A stretch of DNA of 5,439 bases from Betaproteobacteria bacterium RIFCSPLOWO2_02_FULL_62_17. GTDB taxonomy: Bacteria > Pseudomonadota > Gammaproteobacteria > Burkholderiales > SG8-39. Position 1 is the first letter of the stretch; each line of letters starts with the position of its first letter. The stretch lies in NCBI GenBank assembly GCA_001770355.1, contig MEQV01000194.1, positions 11,215 to 16,653 on the forward strand, in the 5' to 3' direction. The position numbers and the translations under genes were made by a program. The notes beneath the pieces are model-generated. The model was not told the DNA's origin. It worked only from the letters and a program-made list of their open reading frames with translations, and did not search any database. This document shows positions 1-5,439 of this stretch, piece by piece.

Positions 1-2846
1 TAGATCGCCTCGCGCGGGCTCCTGCCCTGGGTGCGTTCCGCATCGAGGGCGAAGTCGATCATCATGATCGCGTTCTTCAACACAATGCCGATCAGCAGCA
101 CGATGCCGATCACGGCAATGATGCCCAGGTCATTGCCGTAGAGCATCAGCGCCAGCAGCGCGCCCACGCCGGCCGAGGGCAGTGTCGAGAGTATCGTGAT
201 GGGGTGCACGTAGCTCTCATAGAGCACGCCGAGCACGATGTACATGGTGACAATCGCCGCCAGGAACAGCAGCAGCGTATTGTCCAGCGAAGCCTGGAAA
301 GCGAGCGCCGCGCCCTGGAAACGCGTCTGCAGGCTCACCGGCATGCCCATGTCCTGCCGCGCGGCACCTATCGCCTTCACCGCGTCCCCCAGAGAAGCCC
401 CCGGCGCCAGATTGAAGGAAATGGTCACGGCCGGAAACTGGCCCAGGTGGTTGATGGCGAGCGGCGTGGTGCGCTCGGTCACCCGCGCCAGCGTCGACAG
501 GCGCACCGGGGGGCCGCTCGTTGAGGCGACAAACAGGTCATTGAGCGCCGCGGGCCCCCGCTGGTATTCGGACTGAGCTTCGAGCACCACCCGGTACTGG
601 CTGGTCTGCGTGAAGATGGTCGAAATCAGCCGCTGGCCGAAGGCGTTGTACAGCGCATTATCGATGGCGGCGGTGCTCACGCCCAGGCGACTGGCCGTGT
701 TGCGGTCGATCTCGACATAGGCCTGTCCCCCCTGATCCTGCAGATCGCTGGCAACGTCGACGATTTCCGGCAGCCTGCTCAGGCGCTCGGTCAGGCGCGG
801 CACCCACTGCACCAGCTCTTCGTAGTTGGCGTCCTCGACGCTCATCTGGAACTGCGTGCGGCTGACTCGATTCTCGATGGTCAGGTCCTGCACCGGCTGC
901 ATGTAAAGCGAGATGCCCTGCAGGCCCGCCAGGCGTGCCTGCAGGCGCCGTATCACTTGCACCGCGGACACGTCGCGCTGAGCGTGCGGCTTGAGGTTGA
1001 TCAGCACGCGCCCGCTGTTGAGCGTCGCGTTGCTGCCATCGACGCCGATGAAGGATGAAAGACTTTCCACCGCCGGGTCTTCGAGCACCACGCGTGCCAG
1101 CGCCTGTTGCCGCTCCGCCATCGCCGCGAACGACACTGTTTGTGGCGCTTCGGAGATGCCCTGAATGACGCCGGCGTCCTGGACCGGGAAGAAACCTTTG
1201 GGTATGAACACATACAGGAGCACGGTCAGCGCCAGCGTGCCCAGTGCCACCAGCAGCGTGGCCAGGGCATGGTCCAGCACCCAGGTGAGCATCGCGCCAT
1301 AGCGCGCCACTATGGCGTTGAACACGCGCTCGCTGGCGCGAAACATCCGCCCCTGCCTGGCCACCGGCGTGTGGTGCAGGAGCTTCGCGCACATCATCGG
1401 CGTGAGCGTAAGCGACACCACCGCCGAGATCAGGATCGCCACCGCCAGCGTGATCGCGAATTCGCGGAACAGGCGCCCGACCACGTCGCCCATGAACAGC
1501 AGCGGAATCAGCACGGCGATCAGCGAGAAGGTCAGCGAGATGATGGTAAAACCGATTTGCTCCGAGCCCTTCAGTGCCGCTTCGAGAGGCGGATCACCCT
1601 CCTCGATGTAGCGCGATATGTTCTCGATCATCACGATCGCGTCGTCGACGACAAAGCCGGTGGCGATGGTCAGCGCCATCAGCGTGAGGTTGTTGATGCT
1701 GAAACCGGCCAGGTACATGACGCCGAAGGTGCCCACCAGCGACAGCGGCACCGCCACGCTGGGGATCGCGGTGGCGCGCGCGCTGCGCAGAAACAGGAAT
1801 ATGACCATCACCACCAGGAACACCGCCAGCAGCAGCTCGATCTTCACATCCTCGACCGAGGCGCGGATGGTGACGGTGCGGTCGGTGAGCAGTTTCACGT
1901 CCACCGATCCGGGCAGCGTGGCCTGCAGGCGCGGCAGCAACTGTTTCACCCGATCGACCACCTCGATGACGTTGGCGCCCGGCTGGCGCTGGATGTTGAC
2001 GATGATTGCCGGCGTCTCGTTGGCCCAGGCGGCCAGGCGCACGTTCTCCGCGTCATCGACCACGTCGGCCACGTCCGCAAGGCCGATGGGGCGGCCATTG
2101 CGGTAGGCGATGATCAGCGCCCGGTAGTCGCCCGCCGACTTGAGCTGATCGTTGGCGTCAATTGTAGATGCACGCGCCGGGCCGTCGAAACTGCCCTTGG
2201 CCTGGTTGACGTTGGCGGCCCCTATGGCGATGCGCAGATCGTCGAGCGTCAGGCCGTAGGCCGCCAGCGCCTTGGGGTTGGCGCGGATGCGCACCGCCGG
2301 CCGTTGTCCGCCTGAGAGACTCACCAGGCCCACACCGGGTATCTGCGAGATCTTCTGCGCGACGCGCGTGTCCACCAGGTTCTGCACCACCGGAAGCGCG
2401 AGGGTGGCCGAGGTCACCGCGAGCGTGAGAATCGGCGTGTCCGCGGGGTTCACCTTGCTGTAGATCGGCGGCGCGGGAAGATCGCCGGGCAAGAGGTTGC
2501 TCGCGGCATTGATGGCCGCCTGCACTTCCTGTTCCGCCACATCAAGAGAAAGGTCCAGGCTGAACTGCAGCGTGATGACCGAGGCGCCGCCGGAGCTGGT
2601 GGAGGACATCTGGTTCAGGCCAGGCATCTGCCCGAACTGGCGCTCCAGCGGCGCGGTGATGGAAGACGTGGTCACATCCGGACTTGCGCCCGGGTAAAAC
2701 GTCGATACCTGAATGGTCGGGTAATCCACTTCCGGCAGCGCCGAAAGCGCCAATATCCGATAGGCCACCGCGCCGGCGAGCAGGATCGCCACCATCAGAA
2801 GCGATGTGGCGACCGGCCGCAGTATGAAGGGACGCGAGGGGCTCAT
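1..2846 (-). CDS. mdtB: MdtB-type RND multidrug efflux transporter, 3'-truncated by window edge
   Basis: Inner-membrane RND (resistance-nodulation-division, HAE1) drug/proton antiporter subunit. In E. coli MdtB works with MdtC as a B2C heterotrimer, joined by the adaptor MdtA to TolC. I translated 948 codons from ATG at 2846; the frame is open to the left edge, so about 80-90 C-terminal residues of the usual ~1,040 are missing. Visible in order: TM1 (about residues 9-31) followed by SALPEVDYPTIQV; first porter/docking half with LERQFGQMPGL and SSGGASVITLQF; TM2-6 from about 336; the TM4 proton-relay pair D401-D402 in TGFVVDDAIVMIEN; IPKGFFPVQD after TM7 (547-557); second periplasmic half with NALYNAFGQRLISTI (730-744); and the TM10 lysine K924 in IVLKNAIMMIDFAL, matching AcrB K940. 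All relay residues within the window are intact. The N-terminus is some 9 residues shorter than E. coli MdtB as I remember it. The subfamily call (MdtB rather than MdtC) rests on remembered near-identical stretches. It overlaps mdtA by 4 bp and has no Shine-Dalgarno of its own. Confidence 0.95.
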   Translation of the reverse strand, partial: MSPSRPFILRPVATSLLMVAILLAGAVAYRILALSALPEVDYPTIQVSTFYPGASPDVTTSSITAPLERQFGQMPGLNQMSSTSSGGASVITLQFSLDLSLDVAEQEVQAAINAASNLLPGDLPAPPIYSKVNPADTPILTLAVTSATLALPVVQNLVDTRVAQKISQIPGVGLVSLSGGQRPAVRIRANPKALAAYGLTLDDLRIAIGAANVNQAKGSFDGPARASTIDANDQLKSAGDYRALIIAYRNGRPIGLADVADVVDDAENVRLAAWANETPAIIVNIQRQPGANVIEVVDRVKQLLPRLQATLPGSVDVKLLTDRTVTIRASVEDVKIELLLAVFLVVMVIFLFLRSARATAIPSVAVPLSLVGTFGVMYLAGFSINNLTLMALTIATGFVVDDAIVMIENISRYIEEGDPPLEAALKGSEQIGFTIISLTFSLIAVLIPLLFMGDVVGRLFREFAITLAVAILISAVVSLTLTPMMCAKLLHHTPVARQGRMFRASERVFNAIVARYGAMLTWVLDHALATLLVALGTLALTVLLYVFIPKGFFPVQDAGVIQGISEAPQTVSFAAMAERQQALARVVLEDPAVESLSSFIGVDGSNATLNSGRVLINLKPHAQRDVSAVQVIRRLQARLAGLQGISLYMQPVQDLTIENRVSRTQFQMSVEDANYEELVQWVPRLTERLSRLPEIVDVASDLQDQGGQAYVEIDRNTASRLGVSTAAIDNALYNAFGQRLISTIFTQTSQYRVVLEAQSEYQRGPAALNDLFVASTSGPPVRLSTLARVTERTTPLAINHLGQFPAVTISFNLAPGASLGDAVKAIGAARQDMGMPVSLQTRFQGAALAFQASLDNTLLLFLAAIVTMYIVLGVLYESYVHPITILSTLPSAGVGALLALMLYGNDLGIIAVIGIVLLIGIVLKNAIMMIDFALDAERTQGRSPREAI
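2843..2846 (-). promoter_or_regulatory. ATGA stop/start overlap coupling mdtA to mdtB
   Basis: Reading the minus strand, the mdtB ATG (2846-2844) shares bases with the mdtA TGA (2845-2843). The 14 bases before the ATG read TCCCCGGCCGCGCC and contain no purine-rich Shine-Dalgarno; the closest candidate, GAAGG, lies about 15 bases upstream, too far to be ideal. This favours mdtB translation by termination-reinitiation of ribosomes finishing mdtA, which would tie transporter output to adaptor output. The overlap is seen directly; the coupling is inferred. Confidence 0.75.
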
Positions 2847-4246
2847 GGCGCGGCCGGGGAGCCTTCAGCGCCAGGTGCTTCGCGGCCCTTGCCGCCGCCG
2901 CCCTTGTCACCCTTCAATACCCCTGCCTTGAAATTCCCACCCTTGCCGCCGCCCTTGCCTGCGCCGCCGCGCGCGCCCGAACCCGCTGCGCCGGCCAGTT
3001 CGACCGTAGCGCCCTCGCGCAGGCGATCCGCCCCGTCCACCACCACCAGATCACCCGCTGCCAGGCCTTCGACTGCAACGCTGTCGCCATCGACCGGCCC
3101 GAGCACGACCTTGCGGATCGAAACGCTGCGGTCGGCCGCGACCAGGTATACGAAGGTGCCGGGGGTGCCGCGTTGCACCGCGGCGCCGGGGATGATGGTT
3201 GCGCCGCGCTTCACATCGACCAGCATGCGCACATTGACGAACTGGTTCGGAAACAGCGCGTTGTCGGTATTGGCAAACTGCGCCTTGAGCTTGACCGTGC
3301 CGCTGGCCGAATCGATCTGGTTGTCCACCGTCAGCAATGCGCCGCTGGCCAGGCGCGTTCTGCCGCCGCGGTCGTAGGCCTCCACCGGCAGGCGCTCGCC
3401 GGCGCGAACCTTTTTCATCACCGCCGGCAGATTGTCCTCCGCGACGGTGAACACGGTGCCGATGGGCTGAAGCTGGGCGATGACCACCAGACCATTGGCG
3501 TCGCCGGCGCGCACCACGTTGCCGGGATCGATCTGGCGCAGGCCCAGCCTGCCCGTGAGCGGCGCGACGATGCGCGAATAGCCGAGTTGCAGGCGCGCAT
3601 TGTCGATGGCGGCGCGATCCACTTTGAGCACCGCCTCGTACTGGCGCACCAGCGAGGCCTGCGTATCGAGTTGCTGGCGCGCGAGCGAGTCCTGTTCGAA
3701 CAGCGTGCGATAGCGTTCGAGATCGGCCTGCGAATTCTTCAGCAGGGCTTCGTCCCTGGCGAGTTGCCCCTCGGCTTGGCTGAGCTGCACCTCGAAGGGT
3801 CGCGGATCGATCTCGGCGAGCAATTCCCCCGCCTTGACCAATTGACCCTCGCGGAAATGCACGCGCATCAGCTGCCCATCCACGCGACTGCGCACCGTGA
3901 CGATGTTTAGCGGGCTGACCGAGCCGAGCCCGTTCAAATACACGTTCACATCGCCGGTCTTTGCGGCGACCGCGACCACCGGTGCGGGCCGGCCCTGTCC
4001 GCCGGGACCGCCCTTGCCGCCTTTTTTGCCCTCGCCTTTCCTGAGATCGCCTTTCGCATCCTGCTGCGGCGTGTCGCCCGGGCGTAAAAAATAATACGCG
4101 CCACCGGCGGCGAGCGACAGGCAGATCAGGACGATCCAGATCCAGGCGCGGCTGCGGGATTGCCCAAGAGGGGATTCAGGATTCAGCATCAGAGCAGGAC
4201 TTTCCCGATTTGGATTTGATCGCCATGGAATTTTTACCACGGACAT
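2843..4246 (-). CDS. mdtA: MdtA-type periplasmic adaptor (membrane fusion protein) of RND efflux pump
   Basis: Adaptor that links the RND transporter to an outer-membrane TolC-type channel; 467 residues, against about 415 in E. coli MdtA. Order: cytoplasmic N-tail; one membrane anchor at about 34-54 (AWIWIVLICLSLAAGG...), with no lipobox, so an anchored rather than lipidated adaptor; Gly/Lys-rich linker (about 65-86); first lipoyl half with TVRSRVDGQLMRVHFREGQ and KAGELLAEIDPRPF (117-151); alpha-hairpin coiled coil (about 152-222, heptad-like LARDEALLKNSQADLERY); second lipoyl half SRIVAPLTGRLGLRQIDPGN (224-243); beta-barrel with LLTVDNQIDSASGTVKLKAQF and ALFPNQFVNVRMLV (304-343); membrane-proximal domain (about 345-418); Gly/Lys/Ala-rich tail 419-467. 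The core matches MdtA motif for motif. The start is uncertain: ATG 4246 has AGGGGG just upstream, while Met20 (4189) would give a more usual short tail before the anchor but has no visible ribosome-binding site. First gene of the operon, overlapping mdtB. Confidence 0.95.
   Translation of the reverse strand: MSVVKIPWRSNPNRESPALMLNPESPLGQSRSRAWIWIVLICLSLAAGGAYYFLRPGDTPQQDAKGDLRKGEGKKGGKGGPGGQGRPAPVVAVAAKTGDVNVYLNGLGSVSPLNIVTVRSRVDGQLMRVHFREGQLVKAGELLAEIDPRPFEVQLSQAEGQLARDEALLKNSQADLERYRTLFEQDSLARQQLDTQASLVRQYEAVLKVDRAAIDNARLQLGYSRIVAPLTGRLGLRQIDPGNVVRAGDANGLVVIAQLQPIGTVFTVAEDNLPAVMKKVRAGERLPVEAYDRGGRTRLASGALLTVDNQIDSASGTVKLKAQFANTDNALFPNQFVNVRMLVDVKRGATIIPGAAVQRGTPGTFVYLVAADRSVSIRKVVLGPVDGDSVAVEGLAAGDLVVVDGADRLREGATVELAGAAGSGARGGAGKGGGKGGNFKAGVLKGDKGGGGKGREAPGAEGSPAAP
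2886..2953 (-). repeat. In-frame short repeats encoding Gly/Lys-rich tail of MdtA
   Basis: The 14-mer CCCTTGCCGCCGCC (plus strand) occurs at 2886-2899 and again at 2940-2953, an offset of 54 bp or exactly 18 codons. A shorter relative, CCCTTGCCGCC, recurs at 4011-4021 in the N-terminal linker of the same gene. On the coding strand they give GGC/GGT-AAG units, producing KGGGKGG (431-437) and DKGGGGKG (447-454). The conserved MdtA fold ends at about residue 418, so this is an appended low-complexity tail, a place where slippage or unequal recombination could change length. Confidence 0.7.
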
Positions 4247-4247
4247 G

Positions 4248-4253
4248 CCCCCT
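4248..4253 (-). promoter_or_regulatory. Possible ribosome-binding site of mdtA
   Basis: The minus strand reads CCAGGGGGC immediately before the ATG at 4246. The AGG core (4253-4251) lies four bases from the start codon, closer than the usual 5-9. It is the only purine-rich candidate near either possible start and is the main reason to prefer ATG 4246 over the internal Met20. Confidence 0.4.
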
Positions 4254-4383
4254 GGCGCCGCGCTGCCTGATCTGCCCGGGGAAACCCCTATTCTGACAAG
4301 AACAAGGCAAAGCTAGCTGGATAAATGCTGACGCAAAAACAGATTGTTACGGAATTTGCGCGCGATTATCAAGGCAGCTGCAA

Positions 4384-4413
4384 GCAAACGGACAGGCGTG
4401 AATATCCGTTTGC
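4384..4413. promoter_or_regulatory. 9+9 bp perfect inverted repeat, candidate operator
   Basis: GCAAACGGA (4384-4392) and its exact reverse complement TCCGTTTGC (4405-4413) are separated by 12 bases. The arm centres lie 21 bp apart, two helical turns, so both half-sites would face the same side of the helix, as is common for dimeric regulators. There is no U-tract on either strand, so it does not look like an intrinsic terminator. It sits 138 bp upstream of the mdtA start and 165 bp upstream of the phoD start and could serve either. The repeat is seen directly; the operator role is inferred. Confidence 0.5.
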
Positions 4414-4427
4414 GAACACAATCCGCC

Positions 4428-4468
4428 AAGCGGCAAGCGGTCTTGAAGCGGATCCCGATCCGATCCGC
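4428..4468. repeat. Cluster of AAGCGG direct repeats and GATCC inverted repeats
   Basis: AAGCGG occurs three times (4428-4433, 4435-4440, 4446-4451). It runs into three GATCC units (4451-4455, 4457-4461, 4462-4466). These make nested inverted repeats: CGGATC-CC-GATCCG (4449-4462) and GCGGATC with GATCCGC around a 7-base spacer (4448-4454 / 4462-4468). Placed about 110-150 bp upstream of phoD and just before the AT-rich tract, it may be a second protein-binding site. No specific regulator is recognised. Confidence 0.35.
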
Positions 4469-4504
4469 CGTGGCGACATTGCCATGCTTGGCGTTTCACT
4501 GTGA

Positions 4505-4535
4505 TTGATTACTTTTATTAGTCTCTGTCTATTAT
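4505..4535 (+). promoter_or_regulatory. Candidate promoter of phoD
   Basis: Within the AT-rich tract, TTGATT (4505-4510, 4 of 6 to the sigma-70 -35 consensus) is followed after 19 bp by TATTAT (4530-4535, 5 of 6 to the -10). Transcription would begin near 4542 and leave a leader of roughly 36 bases. The spacer is longer than ideal. An alternative pair, TTTACA (4535-4540) with TATTTT (4560-4565), would start almost at the gene and give a nearly leaderless message. The AT-rich context supports a promoter here; which pair is used is a guess. Confidence 0.35.
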
Positions 4536-4568
4536 TTACATGCCTTTTCCGACAATTTGTATTTTGTA

Positions 4569-4577
4569 ATGAAATAA
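4569..4577 (+). other. Minimal reading frame ATG-AAA-TAA abutting the phoD start
   Basis: A two-residue frame (Met-Lys-stop) lies in the same phase as phoD, and its TAA is followed at once by the phoD ATG at 4578. The in-frame TAA proves that phoD cannot start further upstream. Whether the minimal frame is translated is unknown; it could be chance in an AT-rich stretch, or could feed reinitiation at a start that lacks a Shine-Dalgarno. Confidence 0.3.
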
Positions 4578-5439
4578 ATGTACCCCACCAACCGTGTAGA
4601 ACGACGCGCGTTGCTGCGTGCATTGGCCGCCCTTGCCGTGGCGGCGGTCGTGCCCCGCGCCAAGGCGCAGCCGCTTGCCCGGCCCCGCTTCCAGGCCAAT
4701 CCGTTTTCGCTGGGCGTGGCATCGGGCTACCCGGCCGCCAACGGCGCGGTGCTGTGGACACGCCTCGCGCCGCTGCCGCAGGCCCCGGCGGGCGGCATGG
4801 GGCCCGAACCGGTCGCGGTGCAATGGGAAGTCGCAGCTGACGAGGATTTCGCGAAAATCGCCGCCTCCGGTACCGAGTACGCAACCGCCGACTGGGCGCA
4901 TTCGGTGCACGTGGAGCTTGCAGGCCTCGCCCCCGCACGCCAGTACTGGTACCGCTTTCGCGCCGGAGATGTAGAAAGTCCCGCCGGGCGCCTGCGCACG
5001 GCTCCCGGCGCCGCCGCGCGCCCCGCCCGCCTGCGCCTGGCGCTGGCCTCCTGCCAGCAATATGAGCAGGGCTATTACGGCGCCCATCGGCATCTGGCGG
5101 CGGACGATCCCGACCTGGTGATATTTGTCGGCGATTACATCTACGAAGCCTCCTGGGGGCGCAACCATGTGCGCAAGCACGAAGCACCCGACGCGGTGAC
5201 CCTGGAGGACTACCGGCGCCGCTATGCGTTATATAAAACAGACCCCGACCTTCAGGCCGCGCACGCGGCCGCGCCCTGGGCCGTCACCTGGGATGACCAC
5301 GAAGTCGCCAACGATTACGCCAACGAGCACTCGGAAACCGCCAACGATCCGGCCTGGTTCCTCGCGCGGCGCGCCGGTGCCTACAAAGCCTGGTACGAAC
5401 ACATGCCGGTGCCGCGGCGCATGCTGCCTTTCGGGCCGC
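4578..5439 (+). CDS. phoD: PhoD-type alkaline phosphatase/phosphodiesterase, 3'-truncated by window edge
   Basis: Secreted metallophosphoesterase that cleaves phosphate mono- and diesters; in B. subtilis PhoD the active site holds one iron and two calcium ions. I translated 287 codons from ATG 4578; the frame is still open at the right edge, so about half of the usual 500-590 residues is present. N-terminus: a Tat-like signal with twin arginines R9-R10 (VERRALLRAL), a hydrophobic stretch to about 25 and a likely cleavage after A28-K29-A30. Then a PhoD_N-type beta domain (about 38-143, NPFSLGVASGYP ... QYWYRFRAG ... GRLRTAPG), then the catalytic domain with ASCQQYEQGYYGAH (C159), IFVGDYIYE (D186, Y189) and TWDDHEVANDY (237-247). 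C159, D186 and Y189 correspond to the metal-binding Cys/Asp/Tyr of B. subtilis PhoD, with the same Asp-Tyr spacing. Later ligands lie beyond the edge. An in-frame TAA just before the ATG fixes the upstream limit. No Shine-Dalgarno is visible. Divergent from mdtA. Phosphate control is plausible from the family, but I found no good Pho box. Confidence 0.93.
   Translation, partial: MYPTNRVERRALLRALAALAVAAVVPRAKAQPLARPRFQANPFSLGVASGYPAANGAVLWTRLAPLPQAPAGGMGPEPVAVQWEVAADEDFAKIAASGTEYATADWAHSVHVELAGLAPARQYWYRFRAGDVESPAGRLRTAPGAAARPARLRLALASCQQYEQGYYGAHRHLAADDPDLVIFVGDYIYEASWGRNHVRKHEAPDAVTLEDYRRRYALYKTDPDLQAAHAAAPWAVTWDDHEVANDYANEHSETANDPAWFLARRAGAYKAWYEHMPVPRRMLPFGP

Larger units (their letters stand above)
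4247..4577. other. Divergent intergenic region between mdtA and phoD
   Basis: About 330 bp with no credible gene, lying between two genes that point away from each other, so it must contain the promoters of both. GC content falls from the coding level to about 26% in the last 80 bp on the phoD side. Contents I can point to: a short GGGG-AAA-CCCC hairpin (4278-4288) in what would be the mdtA leader; an 8-bp palindrome AGCTAGCT (4311-4318); another, GCAGCTGC (4374-4381); the two larger inverted repeats listed separately; and the AT-rich tract before phoD. I could not find a convincing -35/-10 pair for mdtA on the minus strand; the best, GTAACA with ATTTAT at 18-bp spacing, is weak. No intrinsic terminator is expected or seen, since both genes start here. 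No clear Pho box, tRNA or riboswitch was recognised. Confidence 0.8.

Noticed and set aside
204..576. Two overlapping plus-strand frames of 106 and 112 codons
   Set aside because: Both lie antisense to conserved mdtB sequence covering the second periplasmic half and the following membrane segment; no independent support.
1107..2315. Open frame of 402 codons on the plus strand, antisense to mdtB
   Set aside because: It lies wholly over a clearly conserved mdtB reading frame. The product is dominated by Arg, His, Gln, Asp and Gly with no fold-like pattern, as expected from the opposite strand of a GC-rich gene. No ribosome-binding site or domain was recognised.
3173..3910. Open frame of 245 codons on the plus strand, antisense to mdtA
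   Set aside because: A shadow of the well-supported mdtA coding sequence, with the same biased composition and no recognisable motif.
4022..4027. Six-base A tract in the mdtA coding strand as a slippage or phase-variation site
   Set aside because: Six bases is short for phase variation, and it is explained by two adjacent AAA lysine codons in a Lys-rich linker.
4118..4126. Cys42 of MdtA as a lipoprotein cysteine
   Set aside because: The residue before it is Ile and the context is the middle of a continuous membrane helix, so it does not fit a lipobox, which needs Gly/Ala/Ser at -1.
4499..4541. Possible Pho box (CTGTGAT at 4499, CTGTCTA at 4525)
   Set aside because: A Pho box needs two CTGTCAT-like units 11 bp apart. 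These are 26 bp apart and neither has a good partner at the right distance; TTTACAT after the second matches only partly and is off by one base.
4369..5187. Open frames of 272 and 214 codons on the minus strand across the phoD 5' half and the intergenic region
   Set aside because: The plus strand carries unmistakable PhoD motifs here. The minus-strand products are Arg/Ala/Pro-rich without domains and would run through the AT-rich control region.
1..5439. Search for mobile elements, CRISPR arrays, tRNA/rRNA or defence genes
   Set aside because: No transposase motifs, terminal repeats, spaced direct-repeat arrays or RNA gene signatures were seen. The window is accounted for by two efflux genes, one phosphatase gene and their shared control region.

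Overview
The window looks like chromosomal DNA from a GC-rich Gram-negative bacterium, most likely a beta- or gammaproteobacterium. The reasons are the high GC coding sequence with G/C at most third positions, a tripartite RND efflux pump that implies an outer membrane, and a Tat-exported PhoD-type phosphatase. The exact taxon cannot be read from the sequence alone.

Layout. Positions 1-4246, minus strand: the start of an mdtABC-type multidrug efflux operon. mdtA (periplasmic adaptor, 4246 down to 2843) is complete. mdtB (RND inner-membrane transporter, from 2846 down) runs off the left edge after 948 codons and lacks roughly its last 80-90 residues. The two genes share an ATGA start/stop overlap. 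Positions 4247-4577: a divergent intergenic region of about 330 bp. It holds a 9+9 bp perfect inverted repeat (4384-4413), a cluster of GATCC inverted repeats and AAGCGG direct repeats (4428-4468), and an AT-rich tract (4500-4580, about 26% GC by my count) that probably carries the promoter of the right-hand gene. Positions 4578-5439, plus strand: the first 287 codons of a phoD-type alkaline phosphatase/phosphodiesterase with a Tat-like signal peptide, cut by the right edge.

Function. MdtA and MdtB would assemble with a second RND subunit (MdtC, expected just beyond the left edge) and an outer-membrane TolC-type channel into a drug/proton antiporter. PhoD would act outside the cytoplasm, cleaving phosphate esters. 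Nothing in the sequence ties the two functions together; they share only the divergent control region.

The gene content is ordinary and I see no sign of a new multi-gene system. The points most worth a second look are the inverted repeats in the shared intergenic region, the AT-rich phoD leader with no Shine-Dalgarno and a three-codon ATG-AAA-TAA reading frame abutting the start, and the two Gly/Lys-rich low-complexity stretches that flank the conserved core of MdtA.
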